DNA of 23,359 bases from Victivallales bacterium (GTDB taxonomy: Bacteria; Verrucomicrobiota; Lentisphaeria; Oligosphaerales; Oligosphaeraceae), in NCBI GenBank assembly GCA_017431185.1, contig JAFRLP010000583.1, positions 1 through 23,359 of the forward strand, given 5' to 3'. This document shows, piece by piece, positions 15,468 through 23,347 of the stretch (positions are counted from its first letter, which is position 1; each line of letters begins with the position of its first letter). Below the pieces are notes generated by a model. The model was not told the origin of the DNA, did no database searches, and saw only the letters and a program-made list of their open reading frames with translations. The position numbers were made by a program, and so were the translations under genes.

Positions 15468-16549
15468 AACAGCACATCGACTTAACGGGCAAGACCATTC
15501 TGGTGACAGGGGCGGCGGGCTTCATCGGGGCCGCTCTGGTGGAACGCCTGCTGGCCACTGGCCAACGCATGAGCCTGGTGGGCATTGACAACCTGAACGA
15601 CTACTACGACCCCGCCCTCAAGCATCACCGCCTGCACCGGCTCAGCAGGTGCGCGGAGAATTCCGCCGCGGACTGGACATTCTGCCAAGGCAGCATCGCC
15701 GACCGCAATCTCATCACCGAATGCTTCGGCAAATGGCGTCCATCCGTGGTAGTCAATCTGGCGGCGCAGGCTGGGGTACGCTACTCCATCGACCATCCCG
15801 ACGTCTATATCGAGTCCAACCTCATCGGGTTCTACAATATTCTGGAGGCATGCCGTCACTCCTACGATGGCGGAGCGACAGGCGTGGAGCACCTGGTGTA
15901 CGCCTCCAGTTCCTCCGTCTATGGCGGAAACCGCAAAGTTCCGTTCAGCACCGATGACATGACCGACCATCCCGTCTCGCTGTACGCCGCCACCAAGAAA
16001 AGCAACGAACTGCTGGCGCACGCCTACAGCAAACTGTACGCCATTCCAGCCACGGGACTGCGCTTCTTCACCGTCTATGGCCCTGCGGGCCGCCCGGACA
16101 TGTTCTATTACTCCGCCACCGAAAAGCTCCTGCGCGGCGAAACTATCCAGATATTCAATTACGGCAACTGCCAGCGTGACTTCACCTACATTGACGACAT
16201 TGTGGAGGGAGTCATGCGGGTCATGCAGGGAGCCCCGCCGCGCGCCCTGGGAGAGGATGGCCTGCCGCTGGCGCCTTGCGCCGTTTACAATATCGGCGGA
16301 GGGAGCCCCGAAAATCTCCTGGCCTTCGTCACCACGCTTCAGGAGGAACTGGTGCGGGCGGGCATTCTGCCGGCGGACTATGACTTTGCCGCCCACCAGA
16401 AACTGGTCGCCATGCAGCCAGGGGATGTGCCTGTGACTTTCGCCGACAGTTCCGCTTTGGAGCAGGATTACGGCTTCCGCCCCGCCATCGGCATCCGCGA
16501 GGGCCTGCGCCGCTTCGCCGAATGGTTCCGCGAATACCGCCGCGCCTGA
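15464..16549 (+). CDS. UDP-glucuronate 4-epimerase (NAD-dependent, SDR superfamily)
   Basis: Interconverts UDP-glucuronate and UDP-galacturonate, supplying galacturonate for envelope polysaccharide or handling uronates. Of 361 residues, TGAAGFIG (15-22) is the NAD loop; DNLNDYYDPALK (42-53) is characteristic of UDP-glucuronate epimerases (CapI/LpsL/GAE); SSSSVYGG (148-155), the catalytic YAATK (174-178), and YGPAGRPDMFYY (205-216) are also conserved. ATGA overlap with the AraC gene implies coupling, an unusual pairing for an anabolic epimerase. No clear terminator after the stop, and the next gene converges from the other strand. UDP-glucose/galactose epimerase is the less likely alternative. 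Confidence 0.92.
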   Translation: MKQHIDLTGKTILVTGAAGFIGAALVERLLATGQRMSLVGIDNLNDYYDPALKHHRLHRLSRCAENSAADWTFCQGSIADRNLITECFGKWRPSVVVNLAAQAGVRYSIDHPDVYIESNLIGFYNILEACRHSYDGGATGVEHLVYASSSSVYGGNRKVPFSTDDMTDHPVSLYAATKKSNELLAHAYSKLYAIPATGLRFFTVYGPAGRPDMFYYSATEKLLRGETIQIFNYGNCQRDFTYIDDIVEGVMRVMQGAPPRALGEDGLPLAPCAVYNIGGGSPENLLAFVTTLQEELVRAGILPADYDFAAHQKLVAMQPGDVPVTFADSSALEQDYGFRPAIGIREGLRRFAEWFREYRRA

Positions 16550-16552
16550 AGT

Positions 16553-16727
16553 TCAGCGGAGCAGACACCCCTTCCGGAACCGGCAGTTGGAAAACTCGAC
16601 TTGGGAGCACTCTGCCTCGACCTCATGCAGCCAAAGCTCCTGATTGGCGCACCAGTTCACCTGCAAGCGGTCGAAGGAGACTTGAGCCGCCGTCTCCAAC
16701 CGCACCGAACTCTTTTACGTTCTGCAT
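16553..16727 (-). pseudogene. GH28-like gene remnant made by internal deletion
   Basis: ATG at 16727, eight bases after the MBL-hydrolase stop, opens MQNVKEFGAVGDG, the hallmark N-terminus of GH28/pectin-lyase-like enzymes (intact copy: MRNVLEYGAVGDG). That frame runs to 34 codons and stops. In the next frame the same bases continue as VRLETAAQVSFDRLQVNWC and on to ECSQVEFSNCRFRKGCLLR then TGA at 16553; this resembles the C-terminus of the intact enzyme (FEVKHASNVRFHDVRLRYC ... CRDCDFGR). So the first 13 and last about 50 codons remain, with over 1 kb missing relative to the 421-residue GH28 gene. The junction bases GGTGCGGTTGGAGACGG can be read as either end. Non-functional if correct; chance resemblance is possible but two independent ends make it less likely. 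Confidence 0.62.
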
Positions 16728-16735
16728 GGGGGCGT

Positions 16736-17482
16736 TCAAACCTCAAAGCAATCGCCGTCATTGGCCACCGCCACCTTGTAGGGGAAACGATCACGATTGG
16801 CCTCGATGACAGGGGCGTGCGCCGTCGCCACATGGGTGAAAAGCAGTTGCTCCAGCGGCAATCTCTCGAAGACGGGAAAGGCGATGTCCAGAGGGTAATG
16901 GGTCAATTCGGTGACGCAGGTGTGCGCCGTCTGACATTCCGCCTCGGGAAAGTCGTGGAAATCGGCGGCCAAATCCCCTGTGTAGAGCATCACCCTGCCT
17001 TCGCACTCGAAGCGAAAGCCAAAACTGGGCTTGAAGAACTTCTCCCTGGCCAGATGGGCATTGGGATACGCTGAGACCTTCACGTTGCCATCGTCAAAAA
17101 ACACTCCTGTATGGATGCTATGATAGCAAAGGCGTGTCGTCGGATAATTGCGCTCCACCCCAACCGAAAGGTTAATGAAGGCGTTGATGGTCTCCCCGCA
17201 TTGCCCTTCTGGCAGCCAAACGTCAAACGTCTCCCCCGCAGGCAGGTATCTGCACCGATTCTTCAGAATGGACGATATGCCGCCGAAATGGTCCTCGTGC
17301 ATGTGCGAGACGAAAAGCGCCTTCAGTTGCGCAGGCTCAAGCCCTGCACGGCGCATCAGCCCCATCGTCGGCCCTCCGGCGTCTATCATGTACAGACCGC
17401 CAGCCGTCTCCAGCACGGAGCAGGAGTTGTATCGCGTGGGGGAGGGATTCCCCGCCCCCGTGCCCAGCAGATGGATCTTCAT
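16736..17482 (-). CDS. MBL-fold metallo-hydrolase
   Basis: Metallo-beta-lactamase-fold enzyme of the RNase Z-like/arylsulfatase-like group; 248 residues from ATG 17482, selected because MKIHLLGTGAGNPSP is the usual family start and AGGCGG precedes it. Metal ligands: SHMHEDHFGG (59-68; H60, H62, D64, H65), H143, D170 of TGD and H217. No extra exosite arm suggesting tRNA 3'-processing is obvious. No signal peptide. It begins 17 bases after the pseudopilin stop and lies in the unit with GH28 and DUF4838, so a cytoplasmic role in glycan processing (sugar esters, lactones or sulfates) is possible but unproven. Confidence 0.88.
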   Translation of the reverse strand: MKIHLLGTGAGNPSPTRYNSCSVLETAGGLYMIDAGGPTMGLMRRAGLEPAQLKALFVSHMHEDHFGGISSILKNRCRYLPAGETFDVWLPEGQCGETINAFINLSVGVERNYPTTRLCYHSIHTGVFFDDGNVKVSAYPNAHLAREKFFKPSFGFRFECEGRVMLYTGDLAADFHDFPEAECQTAHTCVTELTHYPLDIAFPVFERLPLEQLLFTHVATAHAPVIEANRDRFPYKVAVANDGDCFEV

Positions 17483-17499
17483 CGACCGCCTCGTTCCCG

Positions 17500-18318
17500 T
17501 TACCAATTCCACTTGCTTTTATAGGCAGCGCCGTTGAAGAACAGCACGGGAGCATACTGTGTGGCCGTTGGCCCGAATCGGAAAATGTTCAGATGCTCGA
17601 CATGCCCGTCCCAAAACAGCCAATTCGTGCCCGTCTTGTGGATGCGGTTGTATAGTTTCCTCTCCGTTGGCCAGTCGCCATCCTGGGTGATTCCATTGAC
17701 TTCATACGCCAAATCCGCCCTGCATTCCTTCTTGGGGTTGCAGAAAAGGGTCATGATGCGCGAAACAGACTTGTTTGCCGTATTGTTCTTGAGTGTGCTA
17801 TTCAGAGGACCGTAGCCAGCGTGTCTGGGATTATCCCGACTTGGCGACCAAGTTCCATTGTCATAGGCCCCCAATGAGCATTTGTTATAGACATAGGACA
17901 TCCTTGGCAACTGAACCCAGTCTGATCTCCAGGCACCTGTGTCCCCAGGGCAGCAGAGAACCTTCTTGTTCGTGACAATCCATTTTTCATCCGTTGCCCG
18001 CCTGGCGTATAATCTGTGAAACCAATTGGTGGCAACAAAATGGTCGGCGTAGCCGCTGGAGCCATAATACTTCTCATAGCCTGGCGGCATATTGTCACCA
18101 TTCTCCCCTTCGTACATGGACAAATCTATGCCATACTGCTTCAGATTGGAGGTGCAGCCGATGGAGCGCGCCCTGTCCCGCGCCTTCCCCAATGCGGGAA
18201 GGAGCATCGCCGCAAGTATGGCGATGATGGCGATTACAACGAGCAACTCAACAAGCGTAAACGCCCTGAACTTCTTCCCCCCCCCATGTGAATTTACTCT
18301 GCAAACTTCGTTAGTCAT
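17500..18318 (-). CDS. Prepilin-type pseudopilin with H-X9-DG motif
   Basis: Type IV pilin-like exported protein, 272 residues from ATG 18318 (AGGAG 8 bases upstream; a longer frame upstream lacks support). The prepilin peptidase site is [17 protein letters not shown] at 15-31, with F20 becoming mature residue 1 and E24 the conserved Glu5; a hydrophobic helix runs to about 44. The C-terminal H227-X9-D237-G238 (DGHVEHL) is the motif of the planctomycete/lentisphaeral pseudopilin family (DUF1559-like). Such proteins occur in great numbers in these phyla, and it is not tied to a pilus operon here. It probably sits in or on the envelope; its place between a secreted DUF4838 protein and an MBL hydrolase suggests surface glycan binding. 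Confidence 0.93.
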   Translation of the reverse strand: MTNEVCRVNSHGGGKKFRAFTLVELLVVIAIIAILAAMLLPALGKARDRARSIGCTSNLKQYGIDLSMYEGENGDNMPPGYEKYYGSSGYADHFVATNWFHRLYARRATDEKWIVTNKKVLCCPGDTGAWRSDWVQLPRMSYVYNKCSLGAYDNGTWSPSRDNPRHAGYGPLNSTLKNNTANKSVSRIMTLFCNPKKECRADLAYEVNGITQDGDWPTERKLYNRIHKTGTNWLFWDGHVEHLNIFRFGPTATQYAPVLFFNGAAYKSKWNW

Positions 18319-18389
18319 TTGATGCTCCTGGTTGTTGGATGACAAAATGGGATGCCCGGCGGCCACATCTCGTGACCGCCTTCGGGCCG

Positions 18390-21266
18390 TCAGTCAAACT
18401 GGTTCAGTTTATGGGCCGCCAGCGCAGCGAGTCTCTCGATGGTGGTGACGCCAGCCTCCGCGGAACAGCGGATGACCAGCCGGCAACGCTCAATGCCAGC
18501 GGCGTTCTTGACCTCGGAGACGTCGAAGACCAGCGTGTTCTCAATGCCGTTGTCCGGCACCTTCCGGAAAGCGCGTCCAAGGAATTCCTTTCCGTCGAAG
18601 AAATAGAATCCAACCTCGCAGGGGGCGCCGCTGGCCTTGACCTTGACCATCAGCCAGTCGTCGGGCGCACAGACGGAAATGGGTCCCTGGACCTCGGTGG
18701 GGGCAGTGGCGACGGCGGTTATCCGAAGGCTCCTCTTTCCCTGCTCGTCAATGACCTGGCAGGTGCCCGTGTTCTTGAAGAACGGATTGGGTTCCCAGCC
18801 GCGCTCCGCCCCCGTCTCCGTGAAGTCGGTGTTCATCGCGATGGGCTGGAACTGGGTCTCGGGCTGGTTGCGGGTCGCCACCACGGTATCGACCCAGATG
18901 GCGTTCTCCTTCGCGGAGCCGGGGACGTAGGCGGGCCCCGTGAACTTGCCCCTAAACCAGACCTGGTCCCAGGTGTTGTCGAGGGGATTCCCGTCCGTCA
19001 GGACAAACCAGTGCGCGGTCTTGGCCTGGATGGCCCAGCCATGCCCCCAGAAATAGGAGACGGGCTTGAGCTCGACGCTGCCGGGGATGCGGAACCAGTG
19101 GTACTTCTCGTCCTGCGGAACTTTTTTGAGGTAGAGTTTGACCTTGCCGGGCATCTTGTGGTTGCCCAGGGTGAACTCGGTGGTGCGGAAGCCATAGTCC
19201 TGGTTGGGAAGCAGGGCATTCACGCCGTGCATCTCCGCCCTGGAATCGGCGGAGCACAAGGCCTTGCCCTCCAGCGCCTCCGGGTCATCCTTCACCGCCG
19301 CCCCAAGCTGGGCCACCCCCCTGAAGTTCCGATAGTTGATGGCGCGCAAGTCCTCTGGCGGAACATTGGCGAACTGTTCAGGCACCTTTGGGGTGTCCAG
19401 CAGTCTGCCCAGCTTCTCCTCAAATGCCTTGACGCCGTACTCCTCGTTGATTTGCTTGAACTTCTCATTCTTGCCCGTGTAGGGGTAATAGTGCGTGAAG
19501 TCGTAGGAGTACCTGCGGCAGCTCTCCTTGAGCGAGTCAAAGGTGTAGCCGGCGGACTCAAACGCCTTGCGGTAGCCTCCCCAGCCAGTCAGGACGACAA
19601 ACAGCGGGCTGACAAGTTCGTTCTGCAGCCGGCGGATGTATTTGCTGCCGGCGGGCAGCTTCGCCATCTCCGCCTGGAATTCCCGAACCATCCCGACCAC
19701 AAAGGCGGGGGTGGCGAACTTCCAGGGCGGCACGACGGCGGAGCTGGGGCGCTGCGGGTCATTCAGAACGCCCTCCTTTATCAGGTTGTACCATTTCCAG
19801 ACCGTGGGGGCGGCGGGGCCGTAGTAGCCGTCGATGAACTGGCGCTCCAGCCTCGGGATGTCCTGCTCCACCTCCACCATCAGATGGTTGGCGACGTAGT
19901 AGCTGAGCAGCATGAAATTCTGGGGGCTGACATGGTCAACCTCCGCCTCCAGGAACAGCGCCTTGATGTTCCGTGTGAGGAAATAGCGGAAATCCTCCTG
20001 AAGCGAATTGATGATGGTCTCGATCCGCGGGGGATTGTAGTAGGTGCCTCCCAGGTTCCAGTAGTCCCAGAGCATCATGGGAGCCCCCGACTTGCCCCAG
20101 CCCTCAATATTGTCGAAGATGCCCCTCTCCTTTGTCCAGGAGAGCGGATGGAACGGGTCGCTGACCGAAAACTTGTCCGTCAACTGTATCAGCACGTTGC
20201 TCTCCGGCATGATTTTCCTCGGGGGCGTGCGCGAGGCGCTGTACCCAAACGTGCGGATGACAATCCCCGGGTACTCCTTGCGGATCTCACGCGCCACGTG
20301 GTTGATGTAATGCATCAGCAGCCCCGTCTGAGACCCCTCCTCCGCCGTGATCTTGGCGCATTCGGGGCAACGGCAGAAATTCGGGGAGTTGTCCAGCTGC
20401 GAAATGTCGTAGATGTAGGGCCACTCCTCCTCCGGCACGCCCTCGCGGTCGCGGATGATGTACTTGCGGAGAGCCTCCACCGTCAGCCGCAGGACATCGG
20501 GATTGGTCATGCAGAGGGTTCCCTCCTTCGCAAAGCCATTGGGCTTGCGGCGCACGCCGAACTCGTCCATCCCGAAATATTCGGGATGCTCGTCAAACAG
20601 GGATGGCGGAACATAGCAGCTGAAGGAGTGGTAGTTTGGGGTGGTCGTGATTTTGTAGAACCGGTTGGTGTAGAGGTTCTTCACCTCACGGCGGAACTGC
20701 TCGCCATTGATGCGGTTGCGCAGCAGCCAGAGGGCGTACTCGTCGCGCACCGACTGGTCGGCACGTGTGCGGTAGAAGAACGACGGGATGGCGTCAAAGA
20801 TGAGCCGTCCGATGAAGTCGGGCTTCTTGCGCTCCTGGAAAGTCGGCAGGGCGGCGGGGGCGGGGGGTACGGTCGTCTCGTCCGGCGCCAGGAACGCCAC
20901 GCCGAGGTTCTCCAGCAGGGCATAGACGGCGTAGAGGGTTCCGGCGGGCTTCCCGCCCGTCAGCACCAGGTCATTCCCGACAGTCTGGACAAGCCACTCC
21001 TCCTCCCCGAACTGCGGCTTGTCGCCCGCAGCCTTTCTGGCCAGTTCGGTGTTCCCCAGATAGACCGCCGCCCCCGCGGGCCTCTGCCCCGCCGCGACCT
21101 TCTCCAGTTCCTGGCCGAAAATCCGCTTCCAGAACAGTTGCAGTTCGGACTCCGCCCGTTTCGCCAGTACGGCCTCGCTGCCGTCCGTGACCAGATAGCG
21201 CGGAATCTCCGCCGCGCACAGGGTCAAGGCTAAAGCGCTGACCAACAAAAAATACCAGGATTTCAT
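18390..21266 (-). CDS. Large secreted DUF4838 protein (alpha-glucuronidase-like)
   Basis: 958 residues. Signal peptide at 1-19 ([19 protein letters not shown]), start fixed by AAGGAG in front of ATG 21266. An N-terminal GH67-N-like alpha/beta domain (about 20-140, with [20 protein letters not shown]) precedes the DUF4838 TIM-barrel region. The paired cysteines C298, C300 and C303 in NFCRCPEC are typical of DUF4838, as are LDNSPNF and [10 protein letters not shown] before it. A C-terminal part from about 780 onwards is beta-rich and looks like a carbohydrate-binding jelly roll. The DUF4838 family is related to alpha-glucuronidases, but activity is not established here. It is the only clearly secreted carbohydrate-related enzyme candidate in the window, thus a candidate for the outer step. 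Confidence 0.85.
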   Translation of the reverse strand: MKSWYFLLVSALALTLCAAEIPRYLVTDGSEAVLAKRAESELQLFWKRIFGQELEKVAAGQRPAGAAVYLGNTELARKAAGDKPQFGEEEWLVQTVGNDLVLTGGKPAGTLYAVYALLENLGVAFLAPDETTVPPAPAALPTFQERKKPDFIGRLIFDAIPSFFYRTRADQSVRDEYALWLLRNRINGEQFRREVKNLYTNRFYKITTTPNYHSFSCYVPPSLFDEHPEYFGMDEFGVRRKPNGFAKEGTLCMTNPDVLRLTVEALRKYIIRDREGVPEEEWPYIYDISQLDNSPNFCRCPECAKITAEEGSQTGLLMHYINHVAREIRKEYPGIVIRTFGYSASRTPPRKIMPESNVLIQLTDKFSVSDPFHPLSWTKERGIFDNIEGWGKSGAPMMLWDYWNLGGTYYNPPRIETIINSLQEDFRYFLTRNIKALFLEAEVDHVSPQNFMLLSYYVANHLMVEVEQDIPRLERQFIDGYYGPAAPTVWKWYNLIKEGVLNDPQRPSSAVVPPWKFATPAFVVGMVREFQAEMAKLPAGSKYIRRLQNELVSPLFVVLTGWGGYRKAFESAGYTFDSLKESCRRYSYDFTHYYPYTGKNEKFKQINEEYGVKAFEEKLGRLLDTPKVPEQFANVPPEDLRAINYRNFRGVAQLGAAVKDDPEALEGKALCSADSRAEMHGVNALLPNQDYGFRTTEFTLGNHKMPGKVKLYLKKVPQDEKYHWFRIPGSVELKPVSYFWGHGWAIQAKTAHWFVLTDGNPLDNTWDQVWFRGKFTGPAYVPGSAKENAIWVDTVVATRNQPETQFQPIAMNTDFTETGAERGWEPNPFFKNTGTCQVIDEQGKRSLRITAVATAPTEVQGPISVCAPDDWLMVKVKASGAPCEVGFYFFDGKEFLGRAFRKVPDNGIENTLVFDVSEVKNAAGIERCRLVIRCSAEAGVTTIERLAALAAHKLNQFD

Positions 21267-21281
21267 CTTCTCTCCTTTGTG

Positions 21282-21311
21282 TTGTCAAGATGACAAGGCC
21301 AGGCTGGCCTT
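21282..21311. promoter_or_regulatory. Two adjacent palindromes in the GH28-DUF4838 gap
   Basis: TTGTCA-AGA-TGACAA (21282-21296) has perfect 6-base arms; AAGGCCAG-G-CTGGCCTT (21295-21311) has 8-base arms around one base. Together they fill most of the 49-base gap. They overlap by two bases, so both sites cannot be occupied or folded fully at once. Operator or processing site are possible; no T-run supports a terminator. Confidence 0.45.
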
Positions 21312-21315
21312 GCTG

Positions 21316-22581
21316 CTATCGACCGAAGTCGCAATCACGGCAAAGGAGACCAGGAGCATCCTCCGAGGCAACTCCATGCTTCCACCCGTCCTGCCCAGGG
21401 CCGCAGTAGCGCAGTCGAACATCGTGGAACCGGACATTGGAGGCATGTTTCACCTCAAAGGCCGCGTCGGAGGAGTCGCGCCCCCACATCCCTGTCTCAT
21501 CGATGTAGGGGGCCGCACCGACCCCGTAGTACTCAAAGCCGATGTCGTCAAAGCTGATGTCCGAGATCGAACCGACCCCATTTCCCCACACGCGGCTGGT
21601 CAATTCGACCGCGCCGCTGATGTGGCGGAAGGCAATGCCGCGCATGGTCTTGTCGCAGGCCACGGTCTGCGACACGTTGTTGAGCCGAATCTCGAAGCCA
21701 CGCTTGGCCTGCATCACGATGTTCTCAAAACGCAAATCCTCCACATCCGTCCCGCCAGGCCCTTTCCCGTACTTGGCGGTGACCTCAATGCCAAAGCCGG
21801 AGTCGTGGATGACCAGATTGGAGAACACGGCATGGCGAATGACGCCGTTGCCGACTCCGACCCGCACCCCGTCCGCAAAGCGACCTGACAGCACGCAGTT
21901 GGTCACCGTGATATGCTCGCAGGGCAATTTCTCGCCGAGGGCGTCGCAGTTCCCCCTGAGGGTGATGGCGTCATCACCAGTGTCAATGAGGCAGTCGGAG
22001 ACGGTGACGCGCTGGCAGCAATCCAAGTCAATGCCGTCGTTGCAGAGGTACTTGGGGTCGCCGTAGATGCGGAGGCGGGCAATCTGCGCGTCCTGACAGC
22101 CGTGCAGGAAACAGTTCCAGTAGGGGGAATTGACCAATTCGCAATCCTGGATGCGGATGCCTTTGCAGCGCACCAGGAAAATCATCTGTCCGTTATGGGG
22201 ATGGATGGCCCAGAATCCCGCCTGGGGATGGACGTCGCTGATCCAGTTCTGGTAGGAGCCGTTGATTCGCCCGCCGGTGATGGAGATATCCTCGCATTCG
22301 CGGGCCACGATGAGATGGCGTCCATTGCTCCCCTCCGCGCTTCCCCAGCGGTTTTCCGGGCAGAAGTCAGGCTCGTTCCACTGCTCCTTGTCGTCGCCCG
22401 AGACAATCTCCGCCCCCGTCTCCAAATGGAGTCCGCCATGGCTGCGGAGATAAAGGGTGCCCGTCAAGTAACGGCCTGGCGGCAGAAGCACCACGCCACC
22501 TGCATTCAAAGCCCTCTGTATCGCCTGTGTGTCGGAATGGACTCCGTCACCCACGGCACCGTATTCCAGAACATTTCTCAT
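21316..22581 (-). CDS. GH28 polygalacturonase-like hydrolase
   Basis: Right-handed beta-helix enzyme acting on galacturonan or rhamnogalacturonan backbones; 421 residues from ATG 22581 (a TTG nine codons earlier is less likely; GGGGAG lies upstream). VLEYGAVGDGVHSDTQAIQRAL (4-25) is the N-terminal turn of the family. NDGIDLDCC (181-189) and DTGDDAITLRG (200-210) carry the catalytic Asp set (D182, D203, D204). The usual GHG-SIGS histidine block is replaced by RFADGVRVGVG (234-244) and RIK by IEVTAKYG, so chemistry may differ from classical pectinases. No signal peptide, which implies cytoplasmic action. It starts 20 bases after the GNAT stop. Confidence 0.88.
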   Translation of the reverse strand: MRNVLEYGAVGDGVHSDTQAIQRALNAGGVVLLPPGRYLTGTLYLRSHGGLHLETGAEIVSGDDKEQWNEPDFCPENRWGSAEGSNGRHLIVARECEDISITGGRINGSYQNWISDVHPQAGFWAIHPHNGQMIFLVRCKGIRIQDCELVNSPYWNCFLHGCQDAQIARLRIYGDPKYLCNDGIDLDCCQRVTVSDCLIDTGDDAITLRGNCDALGEKLPCEHITVTNCVLSGRFADGVRVGVGNGVIRHAVFSNLVIHDSGFGIEVTAKYGKGPGGTDVEDLRFENIVMQAKRGFEIRLNNVSQTVACDKTMRGIAFRHISGAVELTSRVWGNGVGSISDISFDDIGFEYYGVGAAPYIDETGMWGRDSSDAAFEVKHASNVRFHDVRLRYCGPGQDGWKHGVASEDAPGLLCRDCDFGR

Positions 22582-22601
22582 GAGCGGAAATCTCCCCTTT
22601 G

Positions 22602-23168
22602 TCAACACCTATCACCGTACTCTTGCGATACCTGCTTCGCAGGCTTCGCCAGCATATTACGGATTGCCTCCCAACGCATCCGCGCATCGTCATCGACAAT
22701 GACCGGCTCCCAGCCCTTCCCCAAGTAAAGTTTGATGGCGGGGATGCGGTGGTCATCCGTTGACAGATAGACGTTCTGCACATCTGCCTGACGGAATCTC
22801 TGGATGACCGCATCATGGACGACACGTGACAGCCCGCGTCCTTGAAAAGCAGGGTCCGCCGCCAGCCAGCCAAACTCGCAGCCATCGGGGAAGCCAGGAA
22901 CGCACGTGCGGTTCGCCACGGCGGTGGCAGCCAATCTCCCCGTGCCATTGTCAACCAGGAAGAACAACCCGTCAGGATACATATTCGTGACAGTGCGCTT
23001 CAGGAATTCGCCATCCCAGTACTTAAAACCCGCATTCCGCATCAGGGCAATGTAATTCTCATCGTCCTGAACTGGAATATAGGTGCGAAGAGCGAATCCC
23101 GCAGGAACCACAGGCGCTGGATTGGCCGCGATCTTCGCGGCTGAAAAATGCATCTTCAACTGGGACAT
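22602..23168 (-). CDS. GNAT family N-acetyltransferase
   Basis: Acetyl-CoA-dependent transferase with an unknown acceptor. 188 residues from ATG 23168, backed by AGGAAAG upstream; a longer frame from 23225 crosses the promoter. The acetyl-CoA loop QGRGLSR (109-115) and the beta-bulge region LAADPAFQGRG are typical; DDHRIPAIKLYLGKGWEPV (138-156) is the usual C-terminal helix and strand. First gene of the unit with the GH28 and DUF4838 genes. Such a gene beside glycan genes might modify a sugar or a protein, but nothing decides it. Confidence 0.9.
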   Translation of the reverse strand: MSQLKMHFSAAKIAANPAPVVPAGFALRTYIPVQDDENYIALMRNAGFKYWDGEFLKRTVTNMYPDGLFFLVDNGTGRLAATAVANRTCVPGFPDGCEFGWLAADPAFQGRGLSRVVHDAVIQRFRQADVQNVYLSTDDHRIPAIKLYLGKGWEPVIVDDDARMRWEAIRNMLAKPAKQVSQEYGDRC

Positions 23169-23207
23169 CGTATGCTTTCCTGGGAATTGACAGAATGATT
23201 CCGCCTT

Positions 23208-23235
23208 ACAATATACCCTTGACAACTTTTTTCAA
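23208..23235 (-). promoter_or_regulatory. Possible promoter for the GNAT-GH28-DUF4838 unit
   Basis: Minus-strand TTGAAA (23235-23230), 16-base spacer, TATTGT (23213-23208); an overlapping TATATT (23215-23210) is a better -10 with a poorer -35. The predicted start is about 35 bases before the GNAT ATG. Very AT-rich context. Confidence 0.45.
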
Positions 23236-23263
23236 CCCGACGCTGAAGAAAATTTTTTCCAAC

Positions 23264-23332
23264 AAAGGACAAAAAGGACAAGATTGTGTGCCGTGCTGCC
23301 CCCTGGCGACCTTTGTCCTTTGCGTCCTTTTG
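23264..23332. repeat. Imperfect inverted repeat of AAGGACAAA units
   Basis: AAAGGACAAAAAGGACAAG at 23264-23282 faces CCTTTGTCCTTTGCGTCC (from 23310), with about 27 unrelated bases between. Each arm holds two GGAC units. Minus-strand CTTGTCCTTTTTGTCCTTT matches the 7041-7077 copy at 17 of 19 positions. It precedes the GNAT promoter. Confidence 0.6.
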
Positions 23333-23346
23333 CCCCTTCCGGGGCA
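23331..23346. other. GC-rich hairpin TGCCCC-TTCC-GGGGCA
   Basis: Perfect 6-base stem with a 4-base loop. It has T before and A after on the plus strand (the reverse of terminator polarity), so it is not an intrinsic terminator on either strand. It directly abuts the GGAC repeat. Confidence 0.5.
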
Positions 23347-23347
23347 C

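Noticed and set aside
18339..21233. Very long open plus-strand frames (also 352-2226, 10130-12079 and 12928-14529)
   Set aside because: They lie exactly opposite genuine minus-strand enzymes with family motifs, have no recognisable domains, and reflect antisense frames in GC-rich codons.
23331..23346. Hairpin TGCCCC-TTCC-GGGGCA as intrinsic terminator
   Set aside because: The T-run is before and the A-run after the stem on the plus strand, and likewise reversed on the minus strand; neither direction ends in T.
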